A stretch of DNA of 14,845 nt from an uncultured Alistipes sp. (GTDB lineage Bacteria; Bacteroidota; Bacteroidia; Bacteroidales; Rikenellaceae): positions 1-14,845 of the forward strand of contig CAAFWE010000083.1 of the NCBI GenBank assembly GCA_900766655.1. The letters are read 5' to 3'. The position numbers were made by a program, and so were the translations under genes. This document shows, piece by piece, positions 1 to 5,636 of the stretch; the first letter of the stretch is position 1, and each line of letters opens with the position of its first letter. The notes below the pieces were generated by a model, which searched no databases, was not told where the DNA came from, and saw nothing but the letters and a program-made list of their open reading frames with translations.

Positions 1-1
1 A

Positions 2-1027
2 GGTGAATTAGACCCAATAGAAGGAATTTACTATGTAACAAATAAAACGTATTATCAAGACCGAGACAATCTTAGTTCTATCGGATTGAATGATACTAAA
101 TCTGAATTTTATGCAATTGCTAAATCCGGAGAAGAAAGTACATTCTACGTACATTGTATAGACGGAAGTGGCAAAGCTTGGGTTAATAAGTTTGTGAAGC
201 TTGGAGATACAAATAACTATGCCATAATGAAGATTGATAAAGATAATGACTATTCATCCGAGGGAAGGGTTGCTGTTGATACCCCAGCAGAGTTTAGTCT
301 TAGACTAGAACAAGGACATAATGATTGGTATAACTTCTTCGTTACATATGAATTTGTTAGAGACTATCCGCCTATGTCAGAGTATGAGAAGGTTATGAAA
401 GCAGAATGGACAGGTAGCGGATTTGCAATTGCTGATGGTTATATTGCAACCAATTACCATGTCACAAGTGGCGCCAATACAATTCTAGTTAGAGGTGTAA
501 ATGGTGATATGAGTGAGCGATTCAAAGGCTATGTTGTTGCCTCCGATAAAGAACACGACATTTCTATCATCAAGATTGTTGATAAAGACTTTGAAAGTCT
601 CGGCCAAATACCATACATCATCGGCAAGACGATGGTTGATGTCGGTGATAACATTTTCGTACTAGGATATCCTATGACTGATACTATGGGCGAAGAGATT
701 AAACTCACTGATGGAATTATAAGTGCAGGTTCTGGATACAAAGGTGATGTGTCTATGTATCAGATATCAGCGGCAGTACAACCAGGCAATAGCGGAGGTC
801 CTGTATTTAATACAGATGGCAATGTGGTAGGTATTGTTTGTGGCAAGCATTCTTCAGCTGAAAATGCAAATTACGCAATCAAAACATCATACCTCTATCG
901 CCTGCTCAATTCTGCTAATGTTGGAATTACACCTACAGGCGAAAACAAAACTAAAGATAAAGAATTAAGCAAAAAGGTTGAGCAACTTAAAAACTATGTA
1001 TATATGATTGAATGTAGTAGCAGATAG
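2..1027 (+). CDS. Trypsin-like serine protease, 5' end outside the window
   Basis: This is a chymotrypsin-fold (HtrA/trypsin-like) serine peptidase. The reading frame is open to the left edge: 28 sense codons precede the TTG at 86, so that TTG is probably internal and the true start lies outside. Numbering from base 2, the first ~130 residues form a beta-rich N-terminal region beginning near a DPIEGIY segment, as often seen in Bacteroidota proteases. The peptidase domain follows. Its triad is visible as His153 (TNYHVTSGA, codon at 458), Asp187 (HDISIIKI) and Ser264 (QPGNSGGPVF). The GNSGG motif and the oxyanion-hole glycines are intact, so it should be active. There is no PDZ domain; the protein ends about 50 residues after the domain with a lysine-rich, possibly helical tail. 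Localisation cannot be judged because the N-terminus is missing. Family assignment is confident; the substrate is unknown. Confidence 0.9.
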   Translation, partial: GELDPIEGIYYVTNKTYYQDRDNLSSIGLNDTKSEFYAIAKSGEESTFYVHCIDGSGKAWVNKFVKLGDTNNYAIMKIDKDNDYSSEGRVAVDTPAEFSLRLEQGHNDWYNFFVTYEFVRDYPPMSEYEKVMKAEWTGSGFAIADGYIATNYHVTSGANTILVRGVNGDMSERFKGYVVASDKEHDISIIKIVDKDFESLGQIPYIIGKTMVDVGDNIFVLGYPMTDTMGEEIKLTDGIISAGSGYKGDVSMYQISAAVQPGNSGGPVFNTDGNVVGIVCGKHSSAENANYAIKTSYLYRLLNSANVGITPTGENKTKDKELSKKVEQLKNYVYMIECSSR

Positions 1028-1119
1028 GGTGATTAACCATACATCCAATAATTGCTTTCTGCTATGGTTTTGCGATGCGACAATTTTTGCTCGACTATAA
1101 CTATACCAAATATAAATTT

Positions 1120-1127
1120 TAACTTTG
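1120..1127 (+). promoter_or_regulatory. Candidate -7 box upstream of the YiiX-like gene
   Basis: TAACTTTG matches the Bacteroidota -7 consensus TAnnTTTG and lies about 58 bases before the ATG at 1185. There is no convincing TTTG -33 box at 19-21 bases; the nearest TTTG (1086-1089) is 30 bases away. The call therefore rests on one box only. Confidence 0.4.
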
Positions 1128-1184
1128 TAAGGCAAAAATCGATATCAACCCAAATATCACCGACAACTTTAAAACTTAAACATA

Positions 1185-1802
1185 ATGAAACCAAGCAAGA
1201 AACGATCATTGGTCTATATTGCGCTGGCGATAGTGGCAACTATAGCGGTTATCTTTGTTGTTCGCGCAATTATCTATCGCCCAATAAAGTGCAATAAATG
1301 GCAGGAGGGAATGGTTATTTTCCACGAGTCAAAGAGCCAACAATCGCCTCTTATCAAGCTAGTTACAGCATCACGCTGGACCCATTGCGGTATTGTGGTC
1401 AAAACTTCGGAAGGACTAAAAGTCCTTGAAGCCTCGAAAACGGTGCGATTAGTACCTGTCGAGGAGTTCTGCAAGCGTGGTAAGCGTGGCAAATATATCG
1501 TTTGTCTGCCTACGAAAAAGCTATCAAAACCAATCTCCTACAAGAAATATCTCGGTCAGCCGTACGACAAACAGTTCAAGTTCAATAATGGTATGATGTA
1601 TTGCTCGGAATTGGTGTGGCTAATCTACAAGGAGCAAGGCATAGAGATATGTTCGCCTCGTTGTGTAGGCACCTATCCACTCTATTGGTTGCCAACTAAA
1701 AAAGTGCGAACAGAAATCAAAAAGCGCAAAATTTCAGCATCTCAACCGACCGTTTCACCCCTCCGCCTCGTAAAACATATGCACAAGGTCAAAGGCTTGT
1801 AA
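1185..1802 (+). CDS. YiiX/YebB-like permuted NlpC/P60 cysteine hydrolase, membrane-anchored
   Basis: This protein of 205 residues matches the YiiX/YebB-like (N1pC/P60, permuted papain fold) family. A basic start (MKPSKKR) is followed by one hydrophobic segment at residues ~9-29, which suggests a signal anchor with the domain in the periplasm. The domain opens with EGMVIFHESKSQQS, as in YiiX (typically EGDIIF..SxSxQS). It continues to the catalytic His67 (WTHCGIV) and a conserved Glu82 (VLEAS). The LGQPYD segment leads to the putative nucleophile Cys140 in MYCSELVW. The His-before-Cys order is that of circularly permuted NlpC/P60 enzymes. The substrate is unknown; amidase or thioesterase action on peptides or lipids is plausible for the fold. 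The gene lies 157 bases after the protease gene, has no clear ribosome binding site and ends just before a strong terminator, so it is probably monocistronic. The last ~35 residues form a basic tail beyond the domain. Confidence 0.85.
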   Translation: MKPSKKRSLVYIALAIVATIAVIFVVRAIIYRPIKCNKWQEGMVIFHESKSQQSPLIKLVTASRWTHCGIVVKTSEGLKVLEASKTVRLVPVEEFCKRGKRGKYIVCLPTKKLSKPISYKKYLGQPYDKQFKFNNGMMYCSELVWLIYKEQGIEICSPRCVGTYPLYWLPTKKVRTEIKKRKISASQPTVSPLRLVKHMHKVKGL

Positions 1803-1827
1803 GAAGTCACACCCCATGCAGTAACAG

Positions 1828-1858
1828 AAGAGAAGAACGCTGTGTTCTTCTCTTTTTT
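1828..1858 (+). terminator. Rho-independent terminator after the YiiX-like gene
   Basis: An 11-bp perfect stem (1828-1838 with 1844-1854) encloses the loop GCTGT and runs into a T tract (1853-1858). It lies 25 bases after the stop codon. The string CTTTTTTGTTGCC (1852-1864) recurs exactly at the terminator at 3384-3413. Confidence 0.85.
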
Positions 1859-1915
1859 GTTGCCTTTTGCTGTTATAAAACAAAGAGTTTGCGCTGTGCG
1901 GAAAATAGTGAAATG

Positions 1916-1947
1916 CTTGCATGTTCCACCCAGAATGGTTATATTTG
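1916..1947 (+). promoter_or_regulatory. Bacteroidota-type promoter of the Ser/Asp-rich protein gene
   Basis: The -7 box TATATTTG (1940-1947) matches TAnnTTTG exactly. A near-consensus -33 box CTTG (1916-1919) sits 20 bases upstream, which is the expected spacing. The ATG at 2000 lies 52 bases downstream, which leaves a short AT-rich leader without a clear Shine-Dalgarno sequence. Confidence 0.6.
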
Positions 1948-1999
1948 TAACACTTTTGTATATGTAGTTAACGGAGATTAATTTTAAAATAGAACAAAT

Positions 2000-3208
2000 A
2001 TGGGATTTTTTGATGACGATTATGGTGTGAGTAGTGCAGAAGATGCTGTGCGCCAAGCTCAAAATCATCTTGCACGTATGAAATCGCAACGTGATACGGC
2101 AAAGGCTAGTGGTAATTACAAAAGGGCAACCAAGAATTGTCGTATGGCTGATGGTCGATTAGGCAATTCGTATGACTCGGATGTTTGGAATGCCGAAATA
2201 GAACTAAAGCGTAAAAAACAGAGTTTGTCCGAAGCTAAAGCAAAAGCAAAAGAGGCTAAAAAGAACAAGAAAGCGTCAAGCTCTTCTTCATCAAACTCGT
2301 CAAACTCGTCACGTTCGTCAAGCTCTTCTTCGTCAAGCTCTTCTTCGTCAAGCTCATCACGTTCATCAAGCTCGTCAAGTTCATCGAGCTCCTCGTCATA
2401 CGATTCCTCCGATTCCTCGTCGTCGAGTTCGTATAGCAGTCGTCCTTCGCTACGCGAGACCATAGCTCAGCGCATCCAGGAGGATGTCGAAAAGGGCAAG
2501 CTGATGATGAAGATCGAAGAGGAGGCAGAAAAGTATGAGTCGGAGCTTAAGAAGAAATATCCGTATAAGGAGACGACCGATGCTAGCACCTTGATTGATT
2601 GGTATACAGAGTTGAAACAAGAGTCTGCTCGCTTGGGCGAGGTGTGCGAGAAGTACGAGGATGCAGAAGAGTATGATGAAGATGACGAGTTGAAGGGTGG
2701 AGTCGCGGAAGAGTGCCAAGAGGTTGTCGATGAGTTGTGCAAACGAGTTGGCAACCATCTCAAAGGCTTAATGGTCGACAGTTACGTTCTCGAACTTAAG
2801 AAATCGTTCCCGATTGAAAAGGCTACTGCTGCCGAGTTGGTCAATATGCTGCCTTCTTTGTTGGCGGAGATCGAAGCGAAAGAGGCGGATAAAAAGAGCG
2901 ATAAAGAAAACAATCTCATATATCTAATTCATTGTGGCTACAAGGATGCGGTGGCGGAGTACGCCAAGAGTGCGTGTCTGCGACTCAAGCAAATCAGCCC
3001 CGAATTGTATAAACAGCCTGAAGTTCAGGGACTTGTCAAGAAGATTGATCCGAGTCTCGAAAGCTCGCTAATTGCAAAATTGACTTTCTGGTTCACATCT
3101 CTGGCTAATTGGCTTAAGGCGAAGACCGAGAAGCGCAAGCCATCTTTTGATTACGACGATGATGACGACTATGACGATGATGATGACGATGACGACGATG
3201 ACGATTAG
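2000..3208 (+). CDS. Unrecognised protein with poly-Ser linker, internal repeat and poly-Asp tail
   Basis: I do not recognise this family. The 402 residues contain no signal peptide, so it is probably cytoplasmic. Residues 1-92 form a charged, probably helical N-terminus (starting MGFFDDDYG), ending in a Lys/Ala-rich stretch. Residues 93-147 are almost entirely serine with a few Arg, Asn, Tyr and Asp. Residues ~150-340 are helical and appear to hold two copies of one module. Copy one starts at Y179 (ESELKKKYP) and copy two at Y262 (VLELKKSFP), each followed by a TLIDW- or ELVNM-type helix and a second helix. A short amphipathic or hydrophobic stretch (SLIAKLTFWFTSLANWLK, 355-372) precedes an Asp/Tyr tail (384-402) ending in 11 Asp. 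The gene has its own promoter and stands alone between terminators. A scaffold, surface-binding or metal-binding role is speculative. The open frame, promoter and structured codon choice support a real gene. Confidence 0.75.
   Translation: MGFFDDDYGVSSAEDAVRQAQNHLARMKSQRDTAKASGNYKRATKNCRMADGRLGNSYDSDVWNAEIELKRKKQSLSEAKAKAKEAKKNKKASSSSSSNSSNSSRSSSSSSSSSSSSSSSRSSSSSSSSSSSSYDSSDSSSSSSYSSRPSLRETIAQRIQEDVEKGKLMMKIEEEAEKYESELKKKYPYKETTDASTLIDWYTELKQESARLGEVCEKYEDAEEYDEDDELKGGVAEECQEVVDELCKRVGNHLKGLMVDSYVLELKKSFPIEKATAAELVNMLPSLLAEIEAKEADKKSDKENNLIYLIHCGYKDAVAEYAKSACLRLKQISPELYKQPEVQGLVKKIDPSLESSLIAKLTFWFTSLANWLKAKTEKRKPSFDYDDDDDYDDDDDDDDDDD
2268..2433 (+). repeat. In-frame tandem repeat encoding the poly-Ser linker
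   Basis: Degenerate 15-base units such as TCAAGCTCTTCTTCG recur in frame, twice almost identically around 2318-2347 and then with drift. They mix TCN and AGC serine codons. The repeat encodes residues ~91-145 of the Ser/Asp-rich protein. Such arrays can change length by slippage in whole-codon steps. Confidence 0.8.
3150..3205 (+). repeat. GAY-codon repeat encoding the poly-Asp tail
   Basis: A run of GAT/GAC codons interrupted by two tyrosine codons (TAC, TAT) fills the last ~19 codons of the gene. It is a simple sequence prone to length change; a net gain or loss outside a multiple of three would alter the C-terminus. Confidence 0.75.
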
Positions 3209-3239
3209 TCGCTAAACTAAAATGGACGTTTAGCCTTAA

Positions 3240-3368
3240 AACAAGCAGATTAACCTTGCCCTCGGAAATACGCTCCTAAGTTCGCTCTTCCAGTTGTTCT
3301 TTGGGCCATTCATCTGGCTTAAGGAAAAGATGAAGAAACTCGAGGAGTCGACAAAAACTAGTCACTAA
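3240..3368 (+). pseudogene. Possible decayed gene fragment resembling the C-terminus of the upstream protein
   Basis: This frame has no plausible start (stops at 3231 and 3237; first ATG at 3330) yet reads like protein for 42 codons. It runs from KQINLALGN through LFQLFFGPFIWLKEKMKK to a TAA at 3366-3368, just before a terminator. By eye, TLLSSLFQLFF...WLKEKMKK resembles SLIAKLTFWFTSLANWLKAKTEK near the C-terminus of the 402-residue protein, with the WLKxK block aligned without gaps. It may be the 3' remnant of a second paralogue. It could also be a chance open frame, or a small peptide with a non-standard start. Confidence 0.3.
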
Positions 3369-3383
3369 GCCCAAGAGTGATAC

Positions 3384-3413
3384 AAAAGAAGACAATCGAT
3401 TGTCTTCTTTTTT
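3384..3413. terminator. Perfect palindromic terminator before the DUF262 operon
   Basis: A perfect 28-base palindrome (3384-3397 with 3398-3411, centre TCGA) runs into six T (3408-3413) on the plus strand and has an A run on the other side, so it may work in both directions. It isolates the DUF262 operon from upstream transcription. It shares CTTTTTTGTTGCC with the terminator at 1828-1858. Confidence 0.85.
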
Positions 3414-3498
3414 GTTGCCAATCCGAAAGTTCCCTATTCCGTAAAGTGAAAGAACGAGATATTATTGTCGTTCACAATGAGAATTTAGTTTGCCTTAT

Positions 3499-3529
3499 TT
3501 TGTTTCTCGCGAAATATTTGGTATATTTG
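3499..3529 (+). promoter_or_regulatory. Consensus Bacteroidota promoter of the DUF262 operon
   Basis: TTTG (3499-3502), 19 bases, then TATATTTG (3522-3529) fits the TTTG-N19-21-TAnnTTTG consensus. The leader to the ATG at 3592 is about 55 bases, purine- and A-rich, with no Shine-Dalgarno sequence. A short palindrome TCGCGA lies in the spacer and could be an operator, but this is weak. The good promoter suggests appreciable basal expression. Confidence 0.75.
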
Positions 3530-3591
3530 TAAGGCCTTGCCTTTTTATGAAAGTAAAAAAAAATAATAAGAGATAAAGAAAGTCTAAAAGT

Positions 3592-5622
3592 ATGGAACAA
3601 GACATTAAACTAAATGAGAATGATTTGAGTTTGAAGGCCATACCGGATTTATATGGCAAAAATTTCTTTATACCTGACTATCAAAGAGGTTATCGTTGGG
3701 GTACACGACAAGTAACTCAACTTATGAGCGACCTTTCCAACTTCTTTGATAAAGGAAAGGGGGATTTCTATTGTCTTCAGCCTGTGGTAGTAAAAGAACT
3801 CTCTGATAAGGAGAAGGAAAATTATCGTCTACATTCCGATACAGATGACAATCGATGGTATGAGGTGATAGATGGACAACAGCGTTTGACAACAATACGC
3901 ATAATCCTAGCGCTTTTCAATAAAGTTTCGAGATTTTTTGACAATAAATTTACTATAAAGTACCAGACGCGCCCTTCATTGGGGGAAATATTCGATAAAT
4001 TTATCTATGACCCTGAATTTTCTAAATATGAAATTTCGGTAGCTGTAGAACAGAGCCTTAGTATAGACCATTGGCACATACTGCAAGCTGCAAAGTGCAT
4101 ACTGTCTTGGTTGAAGGAAGGTGAAAAAACAGGTGGTGGACTTAGAAAATTCGCGGGTACTTTCTTGGAAAATTTCACACAAGAGAAAGGTCTTGCAGAG
4201 AAAAATAAGTCTGTGCAGGTAATATGGTATGAATTGCGTGACAATAGTGATCCTAACGAAACCTTCAAGCGTCTGAACGATAAGAAGGTGTCACTCAACA
4301 ATGCCGAACTCATACGCGCAATGTTCCTCTCTGACTCTGCTGAATATGAATATGATAAGAATGTGATTAATGGTTATGACGAAAAGTACCGTGAAGATGT
4401 TGTAAAAAGAGAGCGAGCCAGTAGACAGTATCACATTGTGGAGAAATGGGATATTATTGAAAAGCAACTACGCCAGCCAAAATTCTGGGCATTTATCAAG
4501 AAAGATGCTTTAGATGTGGGTTATAGTTGTCGTATAGAATATCTGTTTGACCTTATCGCTAAAAAGAGTGAAAAGGAGAAAGATGAACTATATACCTATC
4601 TCCGTTTCGACGAAATGGTCACAAAATATGATGAGGTTAAAGGTTTGTGGGATCTGTGGGTTAGGGTGGAGAGTTGCTTTGATACTTTGTTATCTTGGTA
4701 TCATAATCGAGACTACTACCATAAGATTGGTTATCTTATTGCAGAGAAGGGATCAGTCATTCTTAATGATCTGCTTGAAATGTCGACAAAACTGACGAAA
4801 ACTCGTTTCGCTCAGAATATCGATTGGCTCATCAAAACCCATATGATGATAGGCCCATATGATGACATTTATACTTATAGTTACGATGGTGGTGATAAGC
4901 AGAAAAATGCACTAAAGAGCATACTCTTCTTCTTTAATGTAGAGTCTACACGCATAGTATCTACACAAGACAATTTCCCATTTGAGTTGTACAAAAAAGA
5001 GGAAGAGAAATTTACGTTAGAACATATTCACGCCCAGAATTCAGAGCGCATAGACAGCAACTCTAGGGATAAATGGAAAGAGTGGATCGTTGCTAATACT
5101 GAGGCCCTTAGGCGTCTCGAAAAAAGATTTGATAAGGGACATATCTATGATCCGCGTCCTATAATAGAGATATTAGAAGATAATGAAAAGCGCGTTGATG
5201 GTAGTGGATATACATTTGACAAACACTTTGCAAGTTGTTTTGACAGCGTCGCTAATTATTTTAATAAAATGTCTAGAGCCAATGGCGGTTCTCAGGAGAT
5301 ACACACCATCTCCAATATGGCTTTGCTGAGTGGAAGTATCAATGCGTCAATCAGCAACTCTGTATTTGAGGTTAAGCGTCAACTTATAATGGAGTATGAT
5401 GCAAAAGGTAAATATATCCCTTATTGTACTCGCCTTGTGTTCTTGAAGTACTACAACAATAATAGTGACGATTTCAGTGTGCAACAATCCTTCTATTGGA
5501 GCGAACAAGATCGGGAAAACTACTTAACAAATATCAAGGCGATTCTGAAACCAATTTTGGAGACCAAAGATCCCAATATAGAGGATAATGGTACGGCTGA
5601 AAATGGGGTGAATGCAAACTAA
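3592..5622 (+). CDS. DUF262-DUF1524 (GmrSD-like) nuclease, first gene of pair
   Basis: The 676 residues carry an N-terminal DUF262 domain and a C-terminal DUF1524 (HNH-like) domain, as in GmrSD-family type IV restriction enzymes, which cut modified phage DNA using nucleotide energy. The DUF262 motifs are IPDYQRGYRW (27-36), the signature DGQQRLTT (94-101) and FKRLNDKKVSLNNAELI (225-241). The central ~240-460 region is helical. The nuclease-like part shows LEHIHAQN (476-483, His478), then HTISNMALL (571-579), Asn584 and SNSVFEVKR (588-596). This order matches the EHIxPQ...IGNL.LL...N...F..K pattern of DUF1524, so the metal site appears intact. Translation probably starts at ATG 3592. The stop is 14 bases before the second DUF262 gene, so the two are surely co-transcribed. 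Family assignment is confident; the target modification is unknown. Confidence 0.9.
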   Translation: MEQDIKLNENDLSLKAIPDLYGKNFFIPDYQRGYRWGTRQVTQLMSDLSNFFDKGKGDFYCLQPVVVKELSDKEKENYRLHSDTDDNRWYEVIDGQQRLTTIRIILALFNKVSRFFDNKFTIKYQTRPSLGEIFDKFIYDPEFSKYEISVAVEQSLSIDHWHILQAAKCILSWLKEGEKTGGGLRKFAGTFLENFTQEKGLAEKNKSVQVIWYELRDNSDPNETFKRLNDKKVSLNNAELIRAMFLSDSAEYEYDKNVINGYDEKYREDVVKRERASRQYHIVEKWDIIEKQLRQPKFWAFIKKDALDVGYSCRIEYLFDLIAKKSEKEKDELYTYLRFDEMVTKYDEVKGLWDLWVRVESCFDTLLSWYHNRDYYHKIGYLIAEKGSVILNDLLEMSTKLTKTRFAQNIDWLIKTHMMIGPYDDIYTYSYDGGDKQKNALKSILFFFNVESTRIVSTQDNFPFELYKKEEEKFTLEHIHAQNSERIDSNSRDKWKEWIVANTEALRRLEKRFDKGHIYDPRPIIEILEDNEKRVDGSGYTFDKHFASCFDSVANYFNKMSRANGGSQEIHTISNMALLSGSINASISNSVFEVKRQLIMEYDAKGKYIPYCTRLVFLKYYNNNSDDFSVQQSFYWSEQDRENYLTNIKAILKPILETKDPNIEDNGTAENGVNAN

Positions 5623-5623
5623 C

Positions 5624-5629
5624 AGGAGG
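5624..5629 (+). promoter_or_regulatory. Strong Shine-Dalgarno before the second DUF262 gene
   Basis: AGGAGG lies 7 bases before the ATG at 5637 and directly after the stop codon of the first gene. Such a perfect site is unusual in Bacteroidota, which rarely use Shine-Dalgarno sequences. It fixes the start of the second gene. Confidence 0.8.
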
Positions 5630-5636
5630 CAATAAA

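Larger units (their letters stand above)
3209..3591 (+). other. Intergenic stretch before the DUF262 operon
   Basis: These 383 bases hold no intact gene. They contain the possible gene remnant (3240-3368), the palindromic terminator (3384-3413) and the DUF262 promoter (3499-3529). Nothing else was recognised between 3414 and 3498. Confidence 0.7.

Noticed and set aside
86..88. TTG at 86 as the start of the serine protease
   Set aside because: The same frame is open to the window edge and reads as protein-like sequence (DPIEGIYYV) before it, so the TTG is probably internal.
2268..2433. CRISPR-like periodicity
   Set aside because: Units are 15 bases, contiguous and in frame with serine codons, with no unique spacers.
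2116..2463. Minus-strand frame rich in Glu, Leu and Asp
   Set aside because: It is the reverse reading of the serine-codon array and inherits its repeat; no start signals, and the plus-strand gene explains the region.
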